Source of the DNA: Isoetes taiwanensis
Taxonomy: Eukaryota > Streptophyta > Lycopodiopsida > Isoetales > Isoetaceae
Assembly: GCA_021234155.1 (NCBI GenBank)
Contig: JAJEKV010000018.1
Coordinates: 15,738,180-15,802,179, forward strand
Reading direction: 5' to 3'
DNA length: 64,000 nt
The notes below the pieces were generated by a model that did not search any database, was not told where the DNA came from, and saw only the letters and a list, made by a program, of their open reading frames with translations. Below are positions 35,912 through 47,878 of the stretch, piece by piece. A program made the translations under genes and the position numbers. Positions within the stretch are counted from its first letter, which is position 1; every line of letters starts with the position of its first letter.

Positions 35912-36122
35912 CGGTGGCTGTTCTTGGTGATTCGGCACTTCTTGGGCTGTATTTCGACACTTTCAGTCATCACCTCGGGCATTTCATAGACAAATCGACC
36001 TACTTCAAGTCGGTTAGGGCCGTGGCTGTTCTTGGCGATTCGGCACTTCCTGGACTATATTCTGACACTTTCAGTCATTAGCCCGGCCATTTCGTAGACA
36101 AGTCGACCTACTTGAGGTCGTT
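35912..36122. repeat. About 105-bp tandem duplication
   Basis: GGCTGTTCTTGGTGATTCGG at about 35919 recurs (one change) at about 36022. Both units contain GCACTTC, CACTTTCAGTCAT, CATTTC-TAGACAA and TCGACCTACTT. Confidence 0.85.
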
Positions 36123-37949
36123 TCAGGGAGTTTTTTTTGCAGGAGTGCAATGAAATAGACTGCATACCTTGCTTTACACTTGCGAAAATGGAAGAAGCAC
36201 ATCATCGAAGAAGAAGGAGCGAAGACGGAAGACAAAATTCTAAGATTATCCTAAGATGTTATAGTTATCTCTGCAGCTTCGAATTCTTCCTTGTTATGAT
36301 TCTACTCAGGTTCCGGACTTAGCCTGATCTGTAGGCATGAACTCTTACCCTTTGTATTTCTACTTCTGTTCAACTGCATTGATACAAACATGAGGTATTT
36401 CAACTTTGATTTTAACAATTTCAAAATATGCAAAGACTTCCAGTCCATGGTTTTATGTTGAGGAAGCTATTAGGCTGTAAATTTAGCTTCAAAGGTTGCT
36501 GTTTCAAGCAGCATCGGATTTGGGCAGCGCTTACAAAAATGGATTCTTCCATTTGGGTTTTTGATTGAATGGCTTAGGGTTAGTGAACAAAAGGATGTTT
36601 TTGGCATTCGATTTTGAGTTCAGATGCTGGAGAGCTGCGGTGTCTCGGGCGGTTTGCAAGGTTCATATTGTGTTGTGTGGGAGCGACAGAAGCTATGAAG
36701 AATGATCTTGTTGTTCTCTCTTGTTGTCTGAAGCCCTGTGCAGCGACCAGCCCCACGACCCTTTTCGGTGGCAAACCGGTGGTGCAACCTTTTCCGGTGA
36801 CCATGGCAGATCAAGATCAAATTATTATTGAAGCCGAAGCTAGCATCATAGGCTATGCTTTCCGATGGCAGACTTGTGGTGCATATCCAAATTAATTTTG
36901 TGGTGCATATTCTACCATGGCAGATCCAGATCGAATTATCATTGAAGCTGAAGCTTGCATCATAGGCTATGCCTTCTCTTTCTCTCACAGGCTATGGCAA
37001 GAATTATGATAGTAAGTTCTCTTGTTTGCTTTGCAAAGCTATTTCTCTATTTCTATTTCTCTATTTCAAAATGGGCACATTAAGAAGGCAGTTGCTTTGT
37101 ACCACAAAGTAAAGAAGTAATCTCTGTAATCCCTGATGGCAGCCATTTCAAATATGGCTTCCATGTAGCTGAGAATACAAAATGGTGTATTATATGCCCT
37201 TCCAAAGCAGCGTTTACATTACAGTTTGAGAATGCAGAAACTAAGTTTCCCTTTCGAAGCTGGATCTTCATTTTTATTTCTTGAAATGGAGATTGAGATA
37301 GTAGCTGTTTGAGCTAGTTTTAGAAAGGAAAGGCCCATGTATTTACTGGTTATTCTTCTATCTATGCTCATGGTTACTTACCTCTTCCATTTGTGCCTAG
37401 TAGGTTCATCCATCCATTTTAGTTGCCCTGTGTTGAGAATGCAGAAACTAAGTTTTCCTTTTGAAGCAGTATCTTGATTTTTATATTTTGATATGGAGAA
37501 TGAGACGGTAGATGGTTGAGCTAGTTTTGGAAAGGGGAGTAGAACTCTCTACACAAGTTGGCACATTTTGAAGGCAAGTTAGATTCGCAATACTGTTTGA
37601 TATGAAATACATTTAATGTGTGGATTAATACAGAATTCTATTCAAGTTTCAGCCAAGTGTATTGAGCGGCCCTTAGTATGCAATGCAGCGAATTTGATGC
37701 AAACTCTTAGGAGATGCATGCCAACAGCCAAAGCATTCTGGCATATCAGAAGTGCCCGGATATTTATTGAGATCCTTTCTGGAAAGCAGTCAAAATAGTC
37801 ACATTGCAACAAACTATTTCAGCTAAAAATGCATTGTATTAAATGAAAATGCAATGTCCTTGATGTTTTATACAATCTCTTGAATTAATAATTAATATTC
37901 AATACATAATTACCATTAACATTATTAACACAAACCATTGCATTCAATG
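36123..37949. other. No gene recognised
   Basis: ORFs here are short and unrelated to families I know. TTGAAGC-GAAGCT-GCATCATAGGC occurs twice (about 36830 and 36945), as does GAGAATGCAGAAACTAAGTTT (about 37225 and 37433), indicating old local duplications. Confidence 0.5.
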
Positions 37950-38103
37950 CATTTAAATTAAAATCCCCCTTAAACCCCCTTTGGTTTGGGTGCATATTCA
38001 CACGGGGGGTGACGTAGGGCATCGAGAGCTGTCGGATTGGCATATTCGCCCCTTATTCCTTAATCTACACCGTACGTAAAGTTCCTCATTTGTGGGGTAT
38101 GCA
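37950..38103 (-). mobile_element. Half of the foldback element, forming the LINE 3' region
   Basis: On the minus strand: ACCCCACAAATGAGGAACTT, then TAGATTAAGGAATAAGGGGC, AGCTCTCGATGCCCTACGTC, GTGTGAATATGCACCC and GGGGGTTTAAGGGGGA. This equals one arm plus flank of the foldback elements at 24958 and 51016. It follows directly after the conserved hairpin at the end of the LINE. Confidence 0.65.
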
Positions 38104-38178
38104 AGCGTATTACTATCAGTATTAAAAAACCCACGCCCCGAAGGGTTTTCGAGGGAAAAACCTTAGCAGTAATAAGTA
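38104..38178 (-). ncRNA. Conserved hairpin motif, copy 3 (3' of the LINE ORF2)
   Basis: On the minus strand: TATTACT ... AGTAATA as outer stem, core GGTTTTTCCCTCGAAAACCC and GTGGGTTTTTTAAT. The outer stem differs completely from copies 1 and 2, but both strands changed together, which supports selection for pairing. Confidence 0.5.
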
Positions 38179-38210
38179 TGCTGGTACACTGTATAATTGT
38201 ATAGGACAAT

Positions 38211-38701
38211 TTAATACTGTCCTGGATGACACAATTGAGTCCGTGTATCCATAACCTCTTGGAGGCATGACCCCAACAAACCCATGGACGCTATATTCAA
38301 TAACTCATGCAGCGGCTGGTCAGGCACAACTAACCGAACATACCGCGCTCGGGTATGGGCAAAGGCTGGGCAGATCTGGAGGGCATGACATTCATCTTCA
38401 ATGGTGCCCTGGTGCAACACTGACAAAGCCTATCCTCCCGTGCTTCTCGAGACCAACGCCCTGTCTCAATGTAGAGACGATGTGCACCCGTGCGAATGGA
38501 AGCTATAAGTTTGTGCTTCTTTATGGGCATATGGGTGCACAAGTACTGATGTGGGCCTCTCGTGAGCATAGGATTGACTTGTTGCTGATAGTGTGACATC
38601 TTAACGTGTGTCAGAGCATCTGCATTCCAGAGCTTGCGAAGGAAACTAGCATCTAGGTACAACATTAGTGCATTGTGATCCTTCTTTGTCTGTACCTGCA
38701 C
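38211..38701 (-). pseudogene. LINE ORF2 C-terminus with Cys/His knuckle
   Basis: NADALTHVKMSHYQQQVNPM and LIASIRTGAHRLYIETGRWS are followed, after a frameshift, by REDRLCQCC in one frame and IEDECHALQICPAFAHTRAR in the next. Together these form the C-x2-C...H-x4-C knuckle typical of L1-like ORF2 C-termini. The stop is just upstream of the conserved hairpin. Confidence 0.8.
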
Positions 38702-39229
38702 GCATTTGTTTGCCTGTATATCCGAACGTGAGAACCACTGAGCTTGCTTGTCCTTCCAGCAGGCTTTGAGGCGTTAGCGATCCATTGCTACGACCAAAGC
38801 AAGGTTGGACAAACGTGTATCACCCATAGCAACCACCTTCTGGAAGTAAATAATATGGCATTCTAATGCAGCCCGTTGAAGTGGTAGAAACCTGTCTCCT
38901 GGAGTAGGATCTGGTATGGAACTGTGGACTTTACCCCAAGGGCTCGTGCCAAGAAGGCTTTCTGCACCTGCTCGAGATCATTTTAGGTGGTGAGGGATAT
39001 TACCGGATCCCACATCTCTGCCCCGTACAGGAGAACCGGCTCGACCAAGGCCCTAAACAGGTGTGACTGGTGGCCTCAGGCATACAACTCTACATTGTGG
39101 CTGTTGCTCTGCATGGCATATAGTGTTTTCCAACCCGTCGTGACACGCAACCTGTTAGCAGTATCCCAGTGGGTGGTAGTAGAGAACTCGATCCCCAAAT
39201 ACTTGTAGGTCGGAGCCACCTCTACATCT

Positions 39230-40360
39230 TGGCCCTAGGCCAGGAGGTCGACATCGTCAACCTATATGAGTTGCCGGATTGTGTGATGCATGGAGGGGCG
39301 CCCGCACCCCCGTGCTCAGAAAGCCAGTCTTCCAGCTAATCAATGTATAGGCCAAAGAGTGTGGGGAGGGGCAACCCCCGACGTCATCGACTATCGTCTA
39401 TCCTGATGTGATGTGAGACGTCCTGAGCATGGCTTGTATAGCCTGTATATTGTGTTCTGCAAGTCAACGGGGTCCCTAGCTGCCACAATCTGTCCCATAA
39501 CTTGTCCCGAGGCACTGTGTCAAAAGCTTTTGCGAAATCCAAGAAACAACACTACAGGTTTTGCCGGCGATTAATTCTTGCTATCCTCAATCAGTGTGCG
39601 CAGTGAAGATATGATCAATGGTGGAATGCCTGGGCCGGAAGCCTGCCTGTGTCAGAGCCCGCACATCTGCCTCTTCTGCCCATATCGTCAGCCGCTGCTC
39701 AAGGATGCCAGCCAACAATTTTACAAAGAGAGAGCTGACCATAATAGTGTGATAGTTGGCTGGGCATGGAGGGTTACCTGCCTTGTATATGGACATAACT
39801 CTACTAGTGGTCCACTACGGAGGGAAGCCTTCTTGCAATGCTTTATTAAATAGTGCCATGAGGATAGGCACCATTGGAGGCCCAACCCACTTCAGAAGTT
39901 TTGCCTGCATGCCATCTAAATCTACTGCCTTCCTATTAGCTAGGCGTTGCATGCCCATGATGACATCCCCCTCTGTGATGACTAGAGCCAAGCTCATCTG
40001 TGGAGGCACTGTTGCCCGGCCCCCGAGCGGATCGTAAAGTCGTTGCAAGTACTGTACCCATTACTCGAAGGTGATGTTCCATGTGGGCTGTACAGCCTTG
40101 CACAATACCTTTCTCTAGAATGTCCTGAGATGTCGATCCAGGAGACCGAAGATCTGTTGCTGGTGCTCTGCGAGGTATCTGGCTTTCTTGTTCTTGAAGA
40201 AGGAGCGGTATTGACTGATGGCCTGTGGGCGGGAGGTGGGAGGTGGGATCAGTGACTTGTCAGAGTTCGCGTTTGGGCTCCCGACACTCATCATCGAACC
40301 ATCCGCTTGGGAGGGGGGGAGTAGTAGCACCCGAGGTCCTCCATGAATGGCCTCTCTCAA
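39230..40360 (-). pseudogene. LINE reverse transcriptase domain
   Basis: Landmarks in order: KKARYLAEHQQQIFGLLDRH, MGMQRLANRKAVDLDGMQAK, MSIYKAGNPPCPANYHTIMV, ALTQAGFRPRHSTIDHIFTA, CCFLDFAKAFDTVPRDKLWD (first catalytic Asp in FLDFAKAFD), a degraded G..QG.PL block with LFGLYID, and a VDDVDLLA catalytic box whose preceding codon is a stop (TAG). Several frameshifts and stops interrupt the domain, so the polymerase cannot be made. Confidence 0.85.
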
Positions 40361-40439
40361 AGCATCTTTCAGCAGCTGTCAAAAGCATGTGAGTCAGCTA
40401 AACAAATTGCTGCTGAAGTGTGGGGAGCTGCAGTAGTCC

Positions 40440-41347
40440 CTTCAGATCATGCTCAAGCATCCGGGCATAGATCTCTGCACGGTCGTAATCCAGGTGCAGA
40501 CAAGGCGTGTTGAGGTAATGGATGCATGGAGAGCCTGCCAATGTACACGCAAGAAAAGGGGCTGGTGGTCCGAGTCCACTTCCTCGTCCTGAGTGTTTGT
40601 TCCAATGCAAAAATGGGTAATCAGATGCAGATCCTGTTCCTCTACCAGCACGTAATCTACCACACTGGAGCCACCCCCTTGGTTCTCCTATCTACAAGTG
40701 CAGCGGCTGGAAGACGACCATTATGCCAACCCATTATAAATAACCAGGTCAAAGATACTACCCAACAATAACAACTGCCTGCCGGCATGAAATATGGTTG
40801 TCATCTGATATCCTTGACCAAGCCACCTCTGCGGGATTCAACCGCAAGATGTCCTCTGCCAGGGGCTCAAATTTCGGGACCTGCTCAGCTCCTGTGCGTG
40901 CATTAAAGTCTCCAAGTAGCATGACCTTGCCCAATTGTTTGTGCTGTTATATGTCATTATATAGATCGACATAGGGCTCCAATCTATCCATACCCGAGTG
41001 AGTGTTATAGAAGTTGCTCTCGGCATATGGAAAGTAGCATGCTGCTACAAAGAGGATGCTGCCACTGTCATGCTGCACGCGCACCCACAAGTAGCGATTA
41101 TACCTGTCTGTTTTGTGCAGCGAGACTGCACCAAGATTGCACGATAGTAGCATGCTACCCCCCCATGCCCTCGCTTGCCTGTGCACTCATTGAACACCGA
41201 GAAATGCATATAGCCTGGGAGGTCCGGCAGTCTGTGCTCTGCATGTTCCAATGTTTCCATGAGGAAAATGAGATCTATATCTGGTGCAATGGAGTTGAGA
41301 CTCTCCCCTTTCTGCCAAGGGAAGCCCCAACAGTTCCAAGATATCAT
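40440..41347 (-). pseudogene. LINE endonuclease domain (APE-like)
   Basis: MISWNCWGFPWQKGESLN opens the domain (the conserved WNC.G motif). Then come DLIFLMETLEHAEHRLPDLP (catalytic Glu in the MET position), HGGVACYYR, LGKVMLLGDFNARTGAEQV (the conserved GDFNA motif) and MVDYVLVEEQDLHLITHF ... DSDHQPLFLRV (the SDH motif). All major APE endonuclease landmarks are visible, spread over at least three frames. It would nick target DNA to prime reverse transcription. Confidence 0.85.
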
Positions 41348-41362
41348 ACGGAGGCATACTTC

Positions 41363-41998
41363 CTATTTGTTGGCATTTAATGTAGATGCACGATGATCTG
41401 TTCCGGCTGCAGGGGGAGCAGTGTATCGTGCCTGAGCAGCAGTTGCAGGAACAGTTGAAGCAGCTGGGGCATGAGGTGCAGTAGCAGGTGAGCTTGCGAC
41501 AAATGTCGTGGTGGCAGTAGCAGGAGTGGCAGCAGGAGGGGCAGTTCCTGTAGTGGCAGCAAAAAAGCCTCTGGGTGCTGTAGCAACTTGATGCATTGCA
41601 TCTGTGACCTCAGCAGGTGGTAGCCCAAAAATGCGAAGCTTGCCCCGGACCAATCCTGCAGCGCCCCCTCGACGACGAACATCCCTGACTTGAACCAACT
41701 CTTGCCGGCGAGACTCCTGTTGCATCGGAGTAAGATCCTGGTCAACATACAGGATGGTCCCCTTCAATTGCCTACTCTGACGCAAAATTGCCTCACGCAC
41801 TCGTGTGTCTGCAACCGTGAAGGTGACAATGCATGGGCGATCTGTGCATTGAGCCCCAAGGCTTGTTCGGACAATTTGGACTGTGGTCTGAAATGCCATG
41901 CGAGATAGGATCTGATCTTGGAGGCGCTTGGTGAGATCCTCTCATGCTTCCTCTGAGAGTCCACACACCACCACATTGTGACGTCGTCGGCCCTGCTC
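41363..41998 (-). pseudogene. LINE ORF1-like protein
   Basis: The frame opens with NVVVCGLSEEA (an RNP/RRM-like first strand), one in-frame TGA, then EDLTKRLQDQILSRMAFQTT. It continues CIVTFTVADTRVREAILRQS, LKGTILYVDQDLTPMQQESR and GLVRGKLRIFGLPPAEV, which is the usual RNA-binding fold of L1-type ORF1 proteins. A long Ala/Thr/Pro-rich tail (about 60 residues) precedes the endonuclease. It is expected to coat LINE RNA; here it is broken. Confidence 0.65.
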
Positions 41999-42337
41999 TT
42001 GCTGCTCACTGAGTGGCGGGGCAACATTGGTTGTCCCAACAAGTGATGCCTGTTGTCTGGGGTGTGTGGGCTGCTCATAGCAAGGGGGTTATGGTGTTCG
42101 AGATGGAGCAAGTGTTGTATGTCTCCCTGTTGGCGCCTTGCGGGTATTATGATGGTGAAGTTTAAGCCTACTTGTCTGTTGTATAAATGCAAAACAAACG
42201 CGTTTTATCATTGCTATTGTTGGTTGCGCGACTTGAAAAATAAAAAGAGTTATCACCCTACCACATAAGAAGAAAATGGATATATGCATTGTACTGAAAT
42301 TTTTGGAATATATTTGGATTTTTCAATTGTGTAAGAA

Positions 42338-42625
42338 TAGAATAGAATAGTTTTTTTAACGTCCACGGAGACCAATAGGTCATGGGACCCATACAATGGG
42401 CTAGTACAATCATTACTACTAGGATTAAAAAACCCCTGCCTCGAAAGGTTTTCAAGGGAAAAACCTTTGCAGTAATGATGATACTAGACAAGCGGAGATA
42501 ATGACTACTGAGGGCTCAGTAATTGCTGATGTTTATCTAGAACCTCAAGTATGTATAATGCCAAGTCATGCATAGATGGTGCTCTGAGAAGTTGTGGAAG
42601 CGTGGAATGGAATGGAATGTGAAGA
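42338..42625 (-). mobile_element. LINE 3'-end fragment with hairpin and (ATTCT)n tail
   Basis: The short end of ORF2 (SIPRFHNFSEHHLCMTWHYT) is followed by the hairpin (about 42408-42484: ATCATTACT/AGTAATGAT stem) and the canonical tail GTGGACGTTAAAAAAACT plus ATTCT units. Truncated at the 5' side. Confidence 0.8.
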
Positions 42626-43125
42626 AAAGTGTTTTGGTTCTGCGCCATTTTTAGGCAATGAAATTTTCACTAAATTGCTTCGAATAAAGTTTTGCATTTA
42701 GCTTTTGTACTGAAAGTGCGTTCAAACTACATTATTGATGTTTATGTGCATCTACTATTTGTAAAATGTCCATGGACTATGCAAAACTCGCAATAAACAA
42801 AAAAAGTTAACAGTAAATTAAAAAGATAAAAAAATTAACAATTCTAAAGGGTGTCTTTGTGATACAAAGAATATGGCAAAATGATATTATAGGTGACAAA
42901 TAAAGACTTTTTCAAATGGTAGTATATGTGACAGAAAAAATATTTACATATGATTATAAATGTGGCACAATTAGATGCTAATTATGATTTTACAACTGAC
43001 ATAAAGTGTGACCATATGTGGCATTATGGACAGTCATAATAGTGATGAAAGGTGTTATTATGTTTGACATTGTCATGGTAGACCCTCTGACCTAGTACAT
43101 GGTATTATATTCAACACTATTAATG

Positions 43126-43750
43126 AATAGAATAGAATAGAATAGTTTTTTTAACGTCCACGGAGACCAATAGGTCATGGGACCCATACAATGGGCTAGT
43201 ACAATCATTACTACTAGGATTAAAAAACCCTGCCTCGAAAGGTTTTCAAGGGAAAAACCTTTGCAGTAATGATGATACTAGACAAGCTTAGATAATGACT
43301 ACTGAGGGCTCAGTACTTGCAGACGTTTATCCAGAACCTCAAGTATGTATAATGCCAAGTCATGCACAGATGGTGTGCTGAGAAGTTGTGGAAGCGTGGA
43401 ATGGAATGCTAAGGTCGAAAAATGATTCCGGATTATCTCAAAAGCAGGGCAACTCAGAAGAGTATGGCTTTCATCTTCAATAACCATGGAATCGCAACAG
43501 CACATAGTCTAAACTTCTGCCGGCAATTGCGGCGCTCCCATCTACTGCCTCAATCCGTGACTGCGGGACCCTCGCGGCGAATTGATGCAATAGCTACAAG
43601 CTTGTTCCTGGACAATGAAGCAAGCAAATAAGCTTGGGGCCCTGGTGCCAAAGTGGGATTTATGTGTGCATGATAATGACCAGTTTTCACTTGGGCCAAA
43701 GTAACTGCGTCCCATATCTTTTGAGAAAAACGACCATTAAGATACTTTCC
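43126..43750 (-). mobile_element. LINE fragment: ORF2 C-terminus, zinc knuckle, hairpin and (ATTCT)n tail
   Basis: RFSQKIWDAVTLAQVKTGHY and VAIASIR are followed by CCCDSMVIEDESHTLLSCPA (knuckle), FHSTLPQLLSTPSVHDLALY, the conserved hairpin (about 43202-43277) and the tail. Between the SIR motif and the knuckle the frame is shifted. It is the best-preserved C-terminus of this family in the window and shares over 90 percent of its bases with the pieces at 29271 and 42338. Confidence 0.85.
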
Positions 43751-43969
43751 ACATGATACTATATGTGTCACTTTTGATGACAATATAGTTGCTACATATG
43801 TTGCTATTATAGATGTTGCTAGTTACAACACTATATGTGGTATAAGTGGTGATATACGAGTGATGCCATAGGTGATATTATTATATCAAATTGAGATAAT
43901 GATACTATTGTTGATGCTACAAATGATGTTAGGAGTGACGATATCATTGATGTTGTTTCATCAATGGGT

Positions 43970-45440
43970 TTGGTCACTCCTGCCACATTTTGGCAGCATA
44001 GAAGAACTTCGCATATGCATTGTCTCATAAAGATGATGTTTGACCTCACTCACTTGTGCATGAGCTAGGGATCTATGGACATTGTTCAAGCATTGAAGAC
44101 CTTTGGAATTCATCAAGCATGAAGACCCAAGCAAGGACTTTTGAATGAGCATCATATAGGCATTTTAAGAAAGGTTTGGTGCAAATGGAATACTCTCGAA
44201 CACTTGAAGTCAAAGTTTGGAAGACCCCTCAAGCCATAATGGTGCTTGGCTATTTCCATGTGATTCATACTTGTATAAGCCCTATTGTTATGACTCTACC
44301 TTCCACACATCCCATTTTCCATTCCTCATATGCCATTCTAACGAATTATTGGCTAAAGTTGGCAGGGCCTTCTCCAACATTCCCAACATGGCTAAACACA
44401 AAGCTTTCATTGCAGGATTACAAGAAGCCAAACATCTTGGCATTCTCTAACATTGGTGATTCCCAACTAGTGTGTAGGCAAATTTTGGAGAATATCAGGC
44501 AAAGAATGAAGATATGATCACACTAAGGGACCAAGCTGTGGGAAATTTATCAGCATGCAAGACTTGGAAGCTGCACCATATACCAAGAGAGCTCAATAAT
44601 GAGGCTGATGCCTTATGTAGAAGTGTTCTCCTTGAGCATCAAGGAAGGAGCAATCAAGGTAGAAGAGTTTGAAGAAAAGGACTTGCAGCAGCTACATCCA
44701 ATCCCTGTGATCAATGCAAGTGATGAAAAACAAATAACAATTGAAAAAAATGGTCAAGTGAGGCTGAAGGAGCAATCAAGGAAGAAGAGCTTGAAGAAAA
44801 GGACTTGCAGCAGCTACATCCAATCCTTGTGATCAATGCAAGTGATGAAAAGCAAGTAACAATTGAAAAAAATGGTCAAAGTAGGGTCCTCTATGTTGGT
44901 GATATATTTAGAGAGGAAGATGAGCATAAGGTCGTGGAATTCTTTAATGAATAGAAAGATGTGTTTGCTTGGGACTATGATGAGCTGATTGGTGTTGATA
45001 AAGGTGTATGTGAGTTTGAGATAAAGATCAAAGAGGGAATGAAACATGTTATGCAAAAGCTTAGGAGGATAAATTGGCATTACTTAATCTTATTAAGGAT
45101 GAATTGTATAGAATGAAGGATGCTAGTGTGATATCAGAAATTGTAAATCCTGAATGGTTGTCTTGCATTGTGCATGTTGAGAAGAAAAACAAAACTATTA
45201 GGATATGCATTGATTACAGGGATTTGAACAAGGCAAAGTATCAAGGATTGCTATCCTTTGCCTTTCTTGGAGGAAGTTTTACATGCTGTTGCAGGTAAGG
45301 AAATGTACTCTTTCTTGGGTGGTTTTTCAGGATTCAATCAAAATCAGCATCAAGGAGGAAGATCAACCCAAAACAGCCTTCATCGCGCCTTGGGGTACCT
45401 TTGCCATGAGAAGAATGCCATTTGGTTTGTGCTTATGGAC
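43970..45440 (+). pseudogene. Ty3/gypsy pol remnant: RNase H-like block upstream of reverse transcriptase
   Basis: The RNase H-like block (about 44390-44640) contains KHKAFIAGLQEAKHLGIL, IGDSQLVCRQILENI and HIPRELNNEADALCRSVL, interrupted by frameshifts. A linker with a 122-bp tandem duplication (44644/44766) follows. The RT part (about 44880-45440) contains EFFNE*KDVFAWDYDELIGV, SVISEIVNPEWLSCIVHVEK, KTIRICIDYRDLNKAK, AGKEMYSFLGGFSGFNQ and FAMRRMPFGLC in broken frames. The catalytic Asp expected in YSFLDGFSG is Gly here. RNase H normally follows RT in Ty3/gypsy pol; the reverse order is unusual. No integrase or LTR is visible. Confidence 0.75.
44644..44886 (+). repeat. 122-bp in-frame-ambiguous tandem duplication in pol linker
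   Basis: GAAGGAGCAATCAAGG at 44644 recurs at 44766. Each unit includes GGACTTGCAGCAGCTACATC and GATCAATGCAAGTGATGAAA. The duplication length is not a multiple of three, so it shifts the frame. Confidence 0.9.
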
Positions 45441-45641
45441 AACCAATTTTGACTAACAGTCCTCCTAGCCGATGAGAGATTGTTAGTAAACATATTATCA
45501 AGCTTACAAGCATTTTAAAAGCTTTTAAATATAACTTGGCTTCAGGTTAAATTATAGAGGTGTAGTGTGATCCATACACTGGTCTGGATTTATCCACACA
45601 ACTAAAATATACTGTTATAGATATATCGTTATATACTATTA

Positions 45642-45669
45642 CTAGAAAAAGTGCCCAGCATTGCTGGGC
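45642..45669 (-). mobile_element. Helitron 3' terminus (hairpin plus CTAG)
   Basis: On the minus strand: GCCCAGCAATGCTGGGC (45669-45653, a near-perfect palindromic hairpin), seven bases (ACTTTTT), then CTAG (45645-45642) followed by T. Helitrons end in such a hairpin about 5-12 bases before CTRR and insert between A and T. The element body would extend to the right; its 5' TC end was not located. Confidence 0.65.
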
Positions 45670-47878
45670 TTTTGTCAGGCATAAGTTTAAAATTTAATAA
45701 TAAAACGAGGTAAATGCCGATTAAATTTAAAAGTGGAACAAATAATAATGTTGCAATAAAAATTTGAGAAATACATAATGCACACCCTTAATTTAAAAAG
45801 ACAATGAACAATTCCAATCACAAACCTACTACTACTATTGGAGAGCATGTTTTCAGCTCCATTTTGGTGGAAGCTTAAATTTATTAGCTTTATAGAAGAC
45901 ATCACACAGAAGTTAAAAATGTATTTGAGACATCTTGGAGAGCTTGATTCTCAATTAAAATTTAGTAAATGAGGCTTTACATTTGCCGAAGCCATGGAAT
46001 GTTTAGGTCGATGGACATGTATTAGTGAGGATGTGGAAGAATGTTTGAAAATTTTGCCCTCCAAAAGTAAGAACCTTACTCTTGCAAATCATCTATAGAG
46101 CTCTAAGGGTAAATCCCGTGGTTAGTAAGTATAACTCGGATGTGTGGTCTGCATGTCCTATGTATGATCACATCAGATGAGTTAGTTGAACACTGCTTTA
46201 TAGAGTATGATGATGTTCAATCTGCTTAGAATAGGGTGAGAGAAGTATTTGAGCCTTCTACCTTGGTGAAAGATATCACTTTAGGGTTTTATCGAGTAAG
46301 GTTGATGTCGTTGGAGAAATTAGCGATTCATATATTTAAAGCCTGATTGTTATAGACTATTATGGAAAACAAGAAGATCAAAGGTTTTCTCCAAAATATA
46401 TATATTGGATCTTGGTTTCTCTAAGATCTAGATTGAGAAAGAAAGTTTTGGCAATGGATGACCAGAACTTGAGTCGCCAATTATGGAACACCTTTTTTGT
46501 GCACTCCTAAAGTTGTGAGGTAACATTTTGCTATGTGGTTACCCCTGCATATTGATAGTTGAGGTTCAAGTGTTGTGATATCACATAGCATTTGAAGACA
46601 TCAATTAGCATAAAATCGCATAGCATAAAAATATTTAATTCTATATAAAATTTTATTTTATTTACGTAGAACACAATGTGATTTCCAATTGAAAATCCTG
46701 AAGTTAAAAAGATGTAGCATTATGAAGGTGTACATGATAGGATTTAATTCTTTTATACGTAAGAGGAATATATGAAGTTTTGGCATCATGCAGTTTGAGT
46801 ACACAAAAATTTATTTTATTGTCTCAAATATGACGACTTTTAGAGCAAATTTAGCAATTCATCTTATCTGGAAGTCAATGCATCTTCATGGACGACGTGT
46901 GCCCATAGATGTTATCCCTTAGTACTTGAATGCATTGACTTCATATTGATATGTATACAAAGTCAAGATGTTGAACAATAATACATGCGTGCTTATGCTT
47001 ATACCATGAGAGCAAGAAATGTATGTGAAACTGCTCGTGCACATTTTGTTGTGTGTATGCATAAATATGGATAGATAAATATGTAGCAATTATTTTATGT
47101 CACATGGCAGCATCCCATGGGATATATGACGATCCCCTAAATGTCCCAAGAGAGACTTTAACAGAAGACCAAAAACACTAATTCTTAAAACTATGTTGAA
47201 AGTCCAATCCAAATACTAGCACCAAGAACTGTTGCAATGAGCCTAGTCCCATATAATAGAATATAATAGAATAGAATGGCAGGTTTAAAGTGACTCCAAT
47301 GTTACAATGTTGTACACTGCGATAAACAATTCTTGTATATGTTTATGGTTGATCATATACATGAAAAGTGCAATGGCAATATAATTTATGGATATCACTA
47401 AGTGTACCTTTATAAAACATCTATAAAATTGTACAATGATTTTGTTTCAAAAATGATTATCCTTTTGTCCATGAAAAATAAAGAAAATCATTCGTTAAAA
47501 AAAGAAGAAACCTTCTTAGCATGCTAGACCAAGATGAGTTATAGGCCTACAAATGGTTCTATACTTTAAAAAGTAGGTGATGTTGCTTTGCTGCCCCACA
47601 ATGTGTTTTTCACAAAAGCAACATTTAGTAGAGGATGCGTTTCTCACAAAGGCAACGTTTTTGTTTGAGGATTTGATATCAAGAACTTCCTGATGCTTCT
47701 CTTTTCTAAGAAGCCAATCATGCCACACTGAAATAACGTGTCTTGTGCCCATTGAAAGAACACATTGGAAAAATGCTTGTGGAATGTCCTGCTCCTATTA
47801 GATAAGGAAAATCAATGCCCTTTAAAGGACCATGCCCAAAAATGAGTGGGAGGTATTGATAATGATGTAATTATATGG
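45670..47878. other. No gene recognised (possible Helitron body)
   Basis: AT-rich with no recognisable ORF and no Rep/helicase. If the Helitron terminus at 45642 is right, at least part of this is a non-autonomous Helitron body. AATAG-like repeats lie at 47255-47278. Confidence 0.4.
47095..47165 (-). mobile_element. SINE-like fragment related to 30085-30290
   Basis: On the minus strand: GGGGATCGTCATATATCCCA, TGGGATGCTGCCATGTGACA, TAAAATAA. It matches the 3' body of the SINE-like insertion at 30.2 kb but ends in a short degenerate TATTTATC tail. Confidence 0.55.

Larger units (their letters stand above)
38179..42190 (-). mobile_element. Nearly full-length decayed LINE (ORF1, APE endonuclease, RT, C-terminal zinc knuckle)
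   Basis: Read right to left: ORF1 (about 42000-41363), endonuclease (41347-40440), reverse transcriptase (about 40360-39230) and a C-terminal Cys/His knuckle (38460-38380), followed by the conserved hairpin and 3' region. No RNase H or LTR is visible. The architecture is that of an L1-like non-LTR retrotransposon, about 4 kb. Many stops and frameshifts, several consistent with C-to-T decay, make it inactive. Two shorter relatives follow at 42.3 and 43.1 kb. The tail of this copy is not a simple pentanucleotide array, unlike its relatives. Confidence 0.85.

Noticed and set aside
36137-37000. Short ORFs (RRRRSEDGRQ and others) considered as a small gene
   Set aside because: No conserved motif, and internal local duplications explain the repeated words.
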